DNA of 16,458 nucleotides, from contig DAIDKG010000339.1 in the NCBI GenBank assembly GCA_027450125.1, positions 1 through 16,458 of the forward strand, written 5' to 3'. Numbering within the stretch: the stretch's first letter is position 1; each line of letters begins with the position of its first letter. Of this stretch, positions 1-6,943 are shown one piece after another. The notes under the pieces were generated by a model. That model was given only the letters and a program-made list of their open reading frames with translations, searched no databases and was not told the origin of the DNA. Both the position numbers and the translations under genes were made by a program. Source of the DNA: Bordetella sp. (lineage in GTDB: Bacteria > Pseudomonadota > Gammaproteobacteria > Burkholderiales > Burkholderiaceae_B).

Positions 1-144
1 GGCGGCCATGGCCGTCCTGCCCAGCCGCAAGGCGACCGCCGCGAAAGCGGCCCGGCCCGCGCGCCGGCTCGCCGGCCCGAAGGTTCGCGCCCGCAGCAGA
101 CCGGCGGCCAGGCCCGGCGCGGCGGCGCGCTGCTGGGCAAGTAA
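1..144 (+). CDS. C-terminal tail of an Arg/Gly/Pro-rich protein (partial)
   Basis: Frame 1 is open from the first base to a TAA at 142-144, giving 47 residues that end in ALLGK. The tail is low-complexity and rich in Gly, Arg, Pro, Ala and Gln, without a folded motif. Such basic tails occur at the C-termini of DEAD-box RNA helicases (RhlE type) and of some pseudouridine synthases (RluB type), where they bind RNA. That assignment is inference from composition only. The gene lies 30 bp before prfC on the same strand, so the two may be co-transcribed. The start and all catalytic domains lie upstream of the window, so the product cannot be named. Confidence 0.6.
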   Translation, partial: GGHGRPAQPQGDRRESGPARAPARRPEGSRPQQTGGQARRGGALLGK

Positions 145-174
145 ACTGCGAGCCCCTGCCCTCCCGTACGTACC

Positions 175-1782
175 ATGAGCATCCCCCAGGAAGTCGCGCG
201 GCGACGCACCTTCGCCATCATCTCCCACCCCGACGCGGGCAAGACCACGCTGACCGAAAAGCTGCTGCTGTTCGCAGGCGCCATCCAGATCGCCGGCAGC
301 GTCAAGGCGCGCAAGGCCTCGCGCCATGCCTCGTCGGACTGGATGGAGATCGAGAAGCAGCGCGGCATCTCGGTCGCCTCGTCGGTGATGCAGATGGAAT
401 ACCGCGACTGCGTCATCAACCTGCTCGACACCCCGGGCCACCAGGACTTCTCGGAAGACACCTATCGCGTGCTCACCGCGGTGGACGCGGCGCTGATGGT
501 GATCGACGCGGCCAACGGCGTGGAGCCGCAGACCATACGCCTGCTGCAGGTCTGCCGCGCGCGCAATACGCCCATCATCACCTTCATCAACAAGCTCGAC
601 CGCGAAGTGCGCGAGCCGCTCGAACTGTTGACCGAGATCGAGTCGCATCTGGGCATGGACACCGTGCCCTTCTCCTGGCCCATCGGCATGGGCAAGAGCT
701 TCGGCGGCGTGTTCGACATGCGCCGCGACCGCATGCGCGTGTTCCGCCCCGGACAGGAGCGCCTGTCCGACTCGGACGACGTGATCGAAGGCCTGGACAA
801 CCCGGTAATCGCCGAGAAATACGGCGATGCCTTCGCCAAGGCCCGCGAGGAAATCGGCCTGCTCACCGACGCCGCCCCCGCCTTCGATCACGCGGCCTTC
901 CTGGCCGGCAGGCAGTCGCCGGTACTGTTCGGCTCGGCGATCAACAACTTCGGCGTGCAGGAAGTGCTGGACACCCTGGTCGAACAGGCGCCGCAGCCCG
1001 GCTCGCGCCAGGCGCTCGAGCGCGAAGTCAGGCCGGAAGAACCCAGGTTCAGCGGGGTGGTGTTCAAGGTGCAGGCCAATATGGATCCGGCCCACCGCGA
1101 CCGCGTGGCTTTCCTGCGCGTGTGCTCCGGCAAATTCGAGCGCGGCATGCGCATGAAGGTCGCCCGCACCGGCAAGGAAATCAAGCCCAACAACGTGGTC
1201 ACCTTCATGTCGCAGCGGCGCGAACTGCTCGATGACGCCTACGCCGGCGACATCATCGGCATTCCCAACCACGGCGTGCTGCAGCTGGGCGACGTGCTCA
1301 CCGAGGGCGAGAGCCTGCGCTTTACCGGCCTGCCTTTCTTCGCCCCCGAGCTGTTCCAGGCCGTCGAAGTGAAGGACCCGCTGCGCACCAAGCAGCTACG
1401 CACGGGCCTGACCCAGCTGGGCGAGGAAGGCGCGATCCAGGTGTTCCGCCCCGAGGCGGCCGGCGGTGCGCTGTTGCTGGGCGCGGTCGGGCAGCTGCAG
1501 TTCGAAGTGGTGGCCCATCGCCTGAAGACCGAATACGGTGCAGACGCGCGCATGATGCCCTCGCGCTACACCATGGCGCGCTGGATCACTTCCGACTCGC
1601 CCGCAGCGCTGCGCAAGTTCATGGATGCCAATGCCGCCCATATCGCCTATGATGTGGTCGACGCGGCGGCCTTCCTGATTGGCTCGCCGGCGCAGCTGCG
1701 CGTGGCCCAGGAGCTCTACCCGGACATCGTGTTCCACGCCATGCGCGAACACGGCGGCAAGGTGTTCTCCGGGAAGGCCTGA
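175..1782 (+). CDS. prfC: Peptide chain release factor 3 (RF3), GTPase
   Basis: This cytoplasmic translational GTPase recycles RF1/RF2 from the ribosome after peptide release. The 535-residue product has the normal full RF3 length. The G1 P-loop is SHPDAGKTTL at residues 17-26, G3 is DTPGHQDF at 85-92 and G4 is NKLD at 139-142, all intact. The RF3-typical stretch between G1 and G3 (DWMEIEKQRGISV, 55-67) separates it from EF-G. Domains 2 and 3 follow from about residue 290 to the end. The ATG at 175 is chosen because the protein begins directly before the GTPase domain as in the family. Its Shine-Dalgarno sequence is weak. The stop codon abuts a four-cysteine unknown gene 32 bp downstream on the same strand, probably one transcript ending at the terminator near 2508. 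Confidence 0.97.
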   Translation: MSIPQEVARRRTFAIISHPDAGKTTLTEKLLLFAGAIQIAGSVKARKASRHASSDWMEIEKQRGISVASSVMQMEYRDCVINLLDTPGHQDFSEDTYRVLTAVDAALMVIDAANGVEPQTIRLLQVCRARNTPIITFINKLDREVREPLELLTEIESHLGMDTVPFSWPIGMGKSFGGVFDMRRDRMRVFRPGQERLSDSDDVIEGLDNPVIAEKYGDAFAKAREEIGLLTDAAPAFDHAAFLAGRQSPVLFGSAINNFGVQEVLDTLVEQAPQPGSRQALEREVRPEEPRFSGVVFKVQANMDPAHRDRVAFLRVCSGKFERGMRMKVARTGKEIKPNNVVTFMSQRRELLDDAYAGDIIGIPNHGVLQLGDVLTEGESLRFTGLPFFAPELFQAVEVKDPLRTKQLRTGLTQLGEEGAIQVFRPEAAGGALLLGAVGQLQFEVVAHRLKTEYGADARMMPSRYTMARWITSDSPAALRKFMDANAAHIAYDVVDAAAFLIGSPAQLRVAQELYPDIVFHAMREHGGKVFSGKA

Positions 1783-1814
1783 TGACGCGTCGGCAGGTAG
1801 AAGAGGCTAGAACG

Positions 1815-2486
1815 ATGTCTTGGCGGTTCCTGATTGCAATACTCATAGTGGCGGCCGGCGCCTCCGCCTGGGGCGGCATCCAGTTGGGCAACTGGATGAT
1901 CCGCCATGCGCCCCCGGCCAGTTCCAATGCATCGGCCCAGGGCAGCGACGAATCCAATCTGCCCATGCTCGATGCCAACGGGCTGCCCTATACGGCCCAG
2001 CCGCCGCAGCCGCTGGTCAACGGCACGTTGGGTGTACCCGAGAAGCCGACAGCCCAGGACTGGTCCACCCGTCCGCCGTCGCTGTTCGACAACACCGATC
2101 CCAATGTGCAGATCTCGCGCGACAGCGTCACGCCAGACCAGGCCCAGGCCGCGGCCGATGCCAGCAATGCCGCGTTGCCGGCCGGCACGTCCGACATCGC
2201 CACGCTCGACCTCGAATCCAAGCCGTCCGCATCGCAGTCCGACAGCCAGACGCCGCCGCTGCCTTCGGGCGGCTACAACCAGACCCCGCTGACCGCCCAG
2301 CTTGGGGCTCAGGGTCAGCAGGCGCCAGCCAGCTGGCAGACTGCCTTGCACAAGGCGATCGAGCAATGTTCCAACCTGGGTTTCTTCCAGCGCCCATCCT
2401 GCATCTGGGCCGCCCGCAACAAATATTGCGCCCCGAACAACGCCTGGGGCTCGATCAGCGACTGCCCGGCGCAGTCGAACAACTGA
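1815..2486 (+). CDS. Membrane-anchored unknown protein with C-terminal four-cysteine domain
   Basis: I do not recognise a named function. The 223-residue product starts with a single hydrophobic segment (residues 4-20, FLIAILIVAAGASAWGG), either an uncleaved anchor or a signal peptide. A long Pro/Ala/Gln/Ser-rich linker without predicted fold covers about 31-170. The compact C-terminal domain carries Cys185, Cys196, Cys205 and Cys217, with aromatic positions FF190-191, W198, Y204 and W211. This suggests a small disulfide-stabilised or metal-binding periplasmic domain. Start choice: ATG 1815 has an AAGAGG ribosome binding site at 1801-1806 and leads straight into the hydrophobic segment. An ATG at 1782 overlapping the prfC stop would add 11 polar residues and lacks such a site. 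It probably shares a transcript with prfC. Confidence 0.85.
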   Translation: MSWRFLIAILIVAAGASAWGGIQLGNWMIRHAPPASSNASAQGSDESNLPMLDANGLPYTAQPPQPLVNGTLGVPEKPTAQDWSTRPPSLFDNTDPNVQISRDSVTPDQAQAAADASNAALPAGTSDIATLDLESKPSASQSDSQTPPLPSGGYNQTPLTAQLGAQGQQAPASWQTALHKAIEQCSNLGFFQRPSCIWAARNKYCAPNNAWGSISDCPAQSNN

Positions 2487-2507
2487 GGCCAGGCACGACG
2501 CAGCCAA

Positions 2508-2537
2508 AAAGGGCGCCCATGGGGCGCCCTTTCCTTT
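2508..2537. terminator. Bidirectional intrinsic terminator between the prfC operon and bfr
   Basis: An 11-bp perfect stem, AAAGGGCGCCC (2508-2518) with GGGCGCCCTTT (2522-2532), encloses a 3-nt loop. It is followed by CCTTT on the plus strand and preceded by A-rich sequence that reads as a T-run on the minus strand. It lies 22 bp after the four-cysteine gene and 29 bp after the bfr stop on the opposite strand, so it can end both convergent transcripts. Confidence 0.92.
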
Positions 2538-2566
2538 GATGCCGGCGCCGCAGCGCGCACCGGCCT

Positions 2567-3043
2567 TCAGTCCTCGGCGCGGACCTGGCTCTGCAGATAG
2601 TTCTGCAGGCCCATCTTGTCGATCAGTTCGATCTGGGTCTCCAGATAATCGATGTGGTCCTCGGTATCGTCCAGGATCTCGCGCAGCAGGTCGCGCGAAA
2701 CGAAATCGCGCACCGTCTCGCAAAAAGCGATTGCCTCTTTGAGCACGACCTGCGACTGCTCTTCCAACTTCAGGTCGCAGGCCAGGATCTCAGGCACGGA
2801 CTCGCCGATCAGCAGTTTGTGCAGGTCCTGCAGATTGGGCAGGCCGTCGAGCATGAAGATGCGCTGGATCAGCTTGTCGGCATGGCCCATTTCCTCGATG
2901 GATTCCTGGCGCTCGTGCTTGCCCATTTTCTCGAAGCCCCAGTGATCCAGCATGCGGGCATGCAGGTAATACTGGTTGATGGCCGTCAGCTCATTGGTGA
3001 GCTGCTTGTTCAGATACTGGATGACTTGCTTGTCGCCTTTCAT
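2567..3043 (-). CDS. bfr: Bacterioferritin
   Basis: Bacterioferritin forms a 24-subunit cytoplasmic iron store with heme between subunit pairs. The 158-residue product has the usual length and the opening [12 protein letters not shown]. Heme ligand Met52 is present. Ferroxidase-centre residues Glu18, Glu51, His54, Glu94 and His130 are in their canonical E. coli positions, but the position of Glu127 is Thr (DDTEDHID, codon ACC). Glu128 lies next to it. The C-terminal [10 protein letters not shown] is typical. A GGGAG ribosome binding site precedes ATG 3043. The EamA gene lies 136 bp upstream on the same strand, so bfr probably has its own promoter. A TATGCT hexamer at 3110-3105 is a weak -10 candidate without a good -35. 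Its partner ferredoxin gene bfd lies 2.1 kb away. Confidence 0.96.
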   Translation of the reverse strand: MKGDKQVIQYLNKQLTNELTAINQYYLHARMLDHWGFEKMGKHERQESIEEMGHADKLIQRIFMLDGLPNLQDLHKLLIGESVPEILACDLKLEEQSQVVLKEAIAFCETVRDFVSRDLLREILDDTEDHIDYLETQIELIDKMGLQNYLQSQVRAED

Positions 3044-3179
3044 GGTGCGCTCCCGATTGCATGTCGCGGTCCGTGCCGCGATCGACTCGATGCCGGACAG
3101 TCAGAGCATACCCCGGCATGCCCGCCGGCGATCCGGACCTCCCGCATCGGGCCGCGTGCTCCCGGCACCGCCGCAGGCG

Positions 3180-4124
3180 TCAAGCCCCGCGCCGCGTGGC
3201 CAGCCAGATGCCCAGGCCGATGGGCACGATGCCTGCCATGTCCAGCCACGACACCGGCTCGCGCAGGATCAGCCAGCCGAACATCAGGCCCAGCGGCGGC
3301 ATCAGAAAATGCAGGGCGCTGGCCGAGGTCGCGCTCTGGCGCTTCAGGATCGTGTTCCACAGGGCATAGCCGCCCACCGAAACGCCCACGATGATGTAGA
3401 CCATGTTCCAGAACAGACTGGCGGTCAGGCGCACATGGTGCAGCGACTCGTAATGCGCGGCAAACGGCAGCAGCACCGTGCCGCCGGCCAGTGCCTGCAC
3501 GCCCGTGGTGACCCATATGGTGGTCCTGGGCGCCAGTCGCTTGTACAGCAGCGTGCCCGCCACCAGGCCCAGCAGTCCGCCCGCCACCAGCAGCGCGCCG
3601 TGCGGATCCTCGTGCATGCCGGTAAAGCGCGAGCGCAGCACCAGCGCCACGCCGGCCAGGCCCAGGCACAGGCCGGCGTACTGCCGCCATCCCAGGCGTT
3701 CGCCCAGTATCGGCCCGGCCAGCAGGCCGGTCAGAAGGGGATTGGTGCTGATCAGCACCGCCGTGAACGCCGAGGACACCGTCGTCATGCCGATCCAGCT
3801 CAGGCCCAGATACAGCGCGTTGTTGCACACGCCCAGCACCACCAGGCACCCGAAGTCGCGCCAGCCCATGCGCCGCGGACCGCGCTTCATGCCGCCCGTG
3901 AACACTGCAATGATCATCATCAACGCGCCGGCCACCAGAAAACGGATGGTGAGCAGGATCAGCGGCGGGCAATCTTCCAGCGCCATCTTGGCCGCGGCGA
4001 AGGCCGAACTCCACAGGACGCAGAAGACGGCGATCATGCCCCAGGCCGTGCGCTGCCGCGCATCCGGGCCGGTCGCGTGCAGCGGCGCGCAGGGACTCAG
4101 GGCGGGGGCGAGGGACGATTTCAT
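3180..4124 (-). CDS. EamA/DMT-family transporter (10 TM drug/metabolite exporter)
   Basis: The 314-residue integral membrane protein shows two EamA repeats of about five membrane segments each, with the family hallmark WSSAFAAAK in the first segment. The second repeat begins near LLVAGGLLGLVAGTLLYKR and includes FLMPPLGLMFGWLILREP, the typical late signature of the family. EamA proteins export amino acids, metabolites or drugs across the inner membrane. The substrate cannot be read from sequence. It is divergent from a LysR-type regulator across 158 bp, the classic arrangement for a regulated exporter, so that regulator is its likely controller (inference). The first 28 residues are polar and lie before the first membrane segment. 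The ribosome binding site is poor (GGTAG), so the start is moderately certain. Confidence 0.9.
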   Translation of the reverse strand: MKSSLAPALSPCAPLHATGPDARQRTAWGMIAVFCVLWSSAFAAAKMALEDCPPLILLTIRFLVAGALMMIIAVFTGGMKRGPRRMGWRDFGCLVVLGVCNNALYLGLSWIGMTTVSSAFTAVLISTNPLLTGLLAGPILGERLGWRQYAGLCLGLAGVALVLRSRFTGMHEDPHGALLVAGGLLGLVAGTLLYKRLAPRTTIWVTTGVQALAGGTVLLPFAAHYESLHHVRLTASLFWNMVYIIVGVSVGGYALWNTILKRQSATSASALHFLMPPLGLMFGWLILREPVSWLDMAGIVPIGLGIWLATRRGA

Positions 4125-4214
4125 GGGTGGCTACCGGCAGTGGATAAAGCGGGAACGGCGCCGGCCCTTCGTCGGCCGGATCTGGAGCAGCGATTCTGCG
4201 CCCGCTCTCATTCA

Positions 4215-4257
4215 TTGACAAATTCTTTGTTTAGATCAAAAGTATTTGAAATTCGAA
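4215..4257. promoter_or_regulatory. AT-rich divergent control region with LysR-type operator candidates
   Basis: Between the divergent EamA and LysR genes lies an AT-rich patch in otherwise GC-rich DNA. It holds a perfect TTGACA (4215-4220), an inverted repeat TCAAA-AGTA-TTTGA (4236-4249) and a TTCGAA palindrome (4252-4257). The inverted repeat resembles the short dyads bound by LysR-family proteins. No -10 at the proper 16-18 bp distance from TTGACA is convincing, which would suit an activator-dependent promoter. The assignment is inference. Confidence 0.5.
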
Positions 4258-4282
4258 TGATTTGCCCCGGGAAGACCGCTCC

Positions 4283-5128
4283 ATGGACCTGGATCTGCTC
4301 CACAGTTTCGTTTCCGTCGTCGACGCCGGCGGGTTCACCCGCGCGGGCGAACGCGTGCATCGCACCCAGTCCACCGTCAGCCAGCAGATCCGCAAGCTCG
4401 AATCCGACCTGGGCTGCGCCCTGTTCCGCCGCATCGGCCGTCAGGTCGACCTGACCGAGGATGGTGAAAGACTGCTGGGCTACGCCCGCCGCATGCTGGC
4501 CCTGTCCACCGAGATCCGCGAAACCGTCAGCGGCAAGCCCGGCGTGGAGATTGTCCGCCTCGGCGTGCCGGACGATTTCGCCGTATCGCAATTGACGGCC
4601 CTGGCGGCCGACTTCGCCGCCTCTCATCCGCGGGCCCGCATCGCCATGCGCTGCGACCTGAGCGTGCAGTTGGGCCGCGCGCTGGACCGCGGCGAGCTCG
4701 ACGTCGCGCTGGTCAAGCGCGAGCCCGGCGCCGGTGCATGCCTGGCCGCCTGGCCCGAACGCCTGCGCTGGCTGCGCGGCCGGCAGGGGTCGGACAGACC
4801 GCTGCCAGATCCGATACCGCTGGTGGCCTTTCCGCAGGGCTGCGTCTACCGCAACCGTGCCATCCATGCCCTGGAAAGCGCCGGCCGGCGCTGGCGCATT
4901 GCATACGAAAGCCCCAACATCCACGGCCTGCAGGCCGCGCTCGAAGGCGGGCTGGGCATCGCGCTGCTGGCCGAGCGTTGCATGACGCCCGGGACCCAGG
5001 GCTGCGACGACCTGCTGCCGCCCCCCGCGCCCGGCGAGCTGGCCTTGTGCCTGAATCCCATGGCAGGCGCAGCTGCGCGCGAGCTCGCGCAGGCCGTACG
5101 GCAGTTCTGCCGTGACGCGATCAAATGA
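4283..5128 (+). CDS. LysR-family transcriptional regulator
   Basis: The 281-residue protein begins with a LysR winged helix-turn-helix (residues 2-60), including AGGFTRAGERVHRTQSTVSQ and the following QIRKLESDLGCALFRR. A linker helix leads into a substrate-binding domain (about 89-280) with the family late signature AALEGGLGIALLAE. ATG 4283 is chosen, with GGGAAG upstream. A TTG at 4262 would add seven polar residues not expected in the family. It is divergent from the EamA exporter and most likely regulates that gene and itself, sensing an exported compound (inference). Downstream it converges with bfd, ending 30 bp before the bfd stop. Confidence 0.93.
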   Translation: MDLDLLHSFVSVVDAGGFTRAGERVHRTQSTVSQQIRKLESDLGCALFRRIGRQVDLTEDGERLLGYARRMLALSTEIRETVSGKPGVEIVRLGVPDDFAVSQLTALAADFAASHPRARIAMRCDLSVQLGRALDRGELDVALVKREPGAGACLAAWPERLRWLRGRQGSDRPLPDPIPLVAFPQGCVYRNRAIHALESAGRRWRIAYESPNIHGLQAALEGGLGIALLAERCMTPGTQGCDDLLPPPAPGELALCLNPMAGAAARELAQAVRQFCRDAIK

Positions 5129-5136
5129 ATCCCGGG

Positions 5137-5160
5137 AAAAGAAAGGGCCGTGCCGGCCTT
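5137..5160 (-). terminator. Intrinsic terminator of bfd
   Basis: Read on the minus strand, AAGGCCG-GCA-CGGCCCTT forms a hairpin that starts within the bfd stop codon and is followed by the T-rich TTTCTTTT. The stem has one bulged base. It lies in the 30-bp gap between convergent bfd and the LysR gene. In the plus direction no T-run follows. Confidence 0.65.
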
Positions 5161-5440
5161 ACGCTGCCACGGCGGCAGGGGCGGGGGCGGGCGAGCTGTT
5201 GGCAGCCTGGCCTTGTTCGGCCAGGATCTCCGCCGGTTTTACCGGCCGGGTGACGTCGCGCACCTCGCATACGCTGGAAGCGCGGCCACCGGGCAGGTAT
5301 TCGCAAGCCGTGCTGGCGCACCGGCCGCAGCACGAGGCGACGCCCAATTCGAACTGCAGGTCGTCCAGCGATGCGGCGCCTGCGTCGACGCAGGCGCGGA
5401 CCTGGCGTTCGGTGATGGCATTGCAGATGCAAATATACAT
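5159..5440 (-). CDS. bfd: Bacterioferritin-associated ferredoxin
   Basis: Bfd is a small [2Fe-2S] ferredoxin that binds bacterioferritin and passes electrons to its heme so that stored ferric iron leaves as ferrous iron. The 93-residue product opens with MYICICNAIT and has all four cluster ligands at the family spacing: Cys4, Cys6, Cys38 and Cys41 (CCGRC at 37-41). Residues from about 50 onward form a longer Ala/Pro-rich tail than in the roughly 64-73-residue classical Bfd proteins and are probably disordered. The start is fixed by the conserved MYICIC opening. No Shine-Dalgarno sequence is present, and a promoter places the likely transcription start on the ATG itself. The gene is separated from bfr by the EamA and LysR genes. 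Confidence 0.95.
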   Translation of the reverse strand: MYICICNAITERQVRACVDAGAASLDDLQFELGVASCCGRCASTACEYLPGGRASSVCEVRDVTRPVKPAEILAEQGQAANSSPAPAPAAVAA

Positions 5441-5476
5441 GCGAATTATTATCGTCTCTGCAAACTGCACGGACAA
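5435..5476 (-). promoter_or_regulatory. bfd promoter with Fur-like box, probably giving a leaderless mRNA
   Basis: Reading the minus strand, TTGTCC (5476-5471) is a -35, then 17 bp, then GATAAT (5453-5448) as -10. Seven bases, AATTCGC, then lead to the ATG at 5440, so transcription should begin at or beside the start codon. From 5453 to 5435, the 19-mer matches the Fur consensus GATAATGATAATCATTATC at 11 of 19 positions, including the first six. Iron control of bfd by Fur is known in other bacteria. The box here is inferred from this partial match. Confidence 0.65.
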
Positions 5477-5625
5477 GGGGCAGGCGGCCAAAATATGTAA
5501 TGCGATGTGACAAGGGTGCGGAGCCGGGCTCGGACGCAATGCCCGCCAGATCCGGCATGCCGCCTTCCATGCCGCGCCGCAAAGAACCTCCTTGCAGACA
5601 GGAGACCGCTGGCGGCAGCGGCACA

Positions 5626-6747
5626 TCAGCCCTGCCGTGGATCGATCAGGAATTTCTCGCCGGTCGCCTTGCGCTCGACGGCGCGCAGCACCTCGGGCCG
5701 CAGCACTTCGGCCAGGCCGATGGTGCGCGTGTAATGGCTGGCGAAGGTCGTGGTCAGCTCGTCGGCCACGCGCTGGCGAAGGCGCTGCGCGGCATCGGGG
5801 CCTATCTTGGACAGGTAGTGAAAGAGCAGCCACGCCGACACGCTCCACGCATAGCCCAGCGGAGCGCGATCCAGCATGATCGGCGCGGGATCGAGGCTGC
5901 CGTAAATGTAGAGCTGTTTGAAAACGGCAGTGCCATATCGACTGTAGGCGCCCGGGCGCCGGGCGACGGCGCGTTCCATGGCCAGCAGGATGTCGCTGCC
6001 GAGCTTGCCGCCGCCGATCGCATCGAAGGCAATGGTAGCGCCTGTCTGCGCGACCGCGTCGGTCAGGCGGGCGGCGAAGTCCTCGTCCTTGCTGTTGAGC
6101 ACGTGAGTCGCGCCGATGCCTCGCAGCAAGGCGGCCTGCTCCTCGGAACGCACGATATTGACCAGCGCGATGCCATCGGCCAGGCAGATCCGTTGCAGCA
6201 TCTGGCCCAGATTGGACGCGGCCGGCGCGTGGACGATGGCCTTGTGGCCTTCCCGGCGGGCGGTGTCGACAAAGCCGAGGGCGGTCAAGGGGTTGATGAA
6301 CATGGAGGCGCCGTCCGCGGCATTGGCGCCCGGGGGCAGAAGCATCACATCGTGCATGCCGATCCTGCGGTAGTCGGCGTACATGGCGCCGCCGGACATG
6401 CCGACGCGCTTGCCTTCGAGAGCGGCCGCATTCCTTCCCGCCGCCACAACCAGGCCCGCGCCCTCGTTGCCGACGGGTAGCGACACGCCCAGTCGGCCGG
6501 CGACCGCCGCCAGGCGCGTCGGCGGCACGGCAAACGCGATGCGTGCGCCGGGAGCATCGGACACGATGCGGGACAGGTCCGCCGGACCCAGCAGCAGACC
6601 GATATCGCTGGGATTGAGCGGCGTCGCCTCGATGCGGACAATGACCTCGTCATCGCCGGGTTCTGTCAATTCGGTTTGTTCCAGCGACAGGACGAGCGTG
6701 CCGTCCTCGTTGATCGTGGATCGCAATTCGCGTCCGGTCCAGGCCAT
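5626..6747 (-). CDS. MDR-superfamily zinc-less alcohol dehydrogenase / quinone oxidoreductase-like protein
   Basis: The 373-residue protein has the two-domain layout of medium-chain dehydrogenases. A GroES-like N-terminal domain includes NPSDIG at 45-50 and GNEGAG at 93-98. It is followed by a Rossmann nucleotide-binding domain with IVHAPAASNLGQM (171-183), in the AxxSxxG style of quinone oxidoreductases. The catalytic and structural zinc cysteines are absent, so a zinc-independent NAD(P)H-dependent reductase is expected. The substrate is unknown. ATG 6747 has a good GGAGGTGGG ribosome binding site. Upstream in-frame codons as far as 6960 overlap the divergent regulator and are unlikely to be coding. 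It is divergent from an XRE-cupin regulator and likely controlled through the palindromes at 6914-6943. No clear terminator was seen in the 185 bp before bfd. Confidence 0.9.
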   Translation of the reverse strand: MAWTGRELRSTINEDGTLVLSLEQTELTEPGDDEVIVRIEATPLNPSDIGLLLGPADLSRIVSDAPGARIAFAVPPTRLAAVAGRLGVSLPVGNEGAGLVVAAGRNAAALEGKRVGMSGGAMYADYRRIGMHDVMLLPPGANAADGASMFINPLTALGFVDTARREGHKAIVHAPAASNLGQMLQRICLADGIALVNIVRSEEQAALLRGIGATHVLNSKDEDFAARLTDAVAQTGATIAFDAIGGGKLGSDILLAMERAVARRPGAYSRYGTAVFKQLYIYGSLDPAPIMLDRAPLGYAWSVSAWLLFHYLSKIGPDAAQRLRQRVADELTTTFASHYTRTIGLAEVLRPEVLRAVERKATGEKFLIDPRQG

Positions 6748-6913
6748 ATTCCCACCTCCGATACAGGTATCCATGCGTTCATCTGCCAGACGATACATTC
6801 GGTTTGAACGGGAATGATCGAAAACATGCAATGCCATGCAGGCAAAAGCCGGCTCGGGCGCAGCGCACGCCTCGACGGGCAGACGGTCCGGGGCCAATAA
6901 GCATCCCAGGTTT

Positions 6914-6943
6914 TCCCATATATGGAATATATTCCCATATATG
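6914..6943. promoter_or_regulatory. Palindromic operator and divergent promoter core of the XRE-cupin regulator
   Basis: TCCCATATATG occurs twice (6914-6924 and 6933-6943), 19 bp apart, about two helical turns. The perfect 12-bp palindrome GGAATATATTCC lies between them (6924-6935). The second copy contains the regulator's start codon. The palindrome carries TATATT on both strands (plus 6928-6933, minus 6931-6926), so it can serve as back-to-back -10 elements. On the plus strand, 7 nt separate this -10 from the ATG. No good -35 was seen. An autoregulatory operator is inferred from position and symmetry. Confidence 0.7.

Noticed and set aside
2976..4454. Long plus-strand open frame across bfr's start, the EamA gene and the LysR start
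   Set aside because: It is antisense to the clear EamA transporter, with a His/Gln/Arg-rich composition typical of GC-rich shadow frames.
5121..5624. A minus-strand open frame over bfd and the gap upstream
   Set aside because: It overlaps bfd in another frame, and no ribosome binding site or recognisable protein was found.
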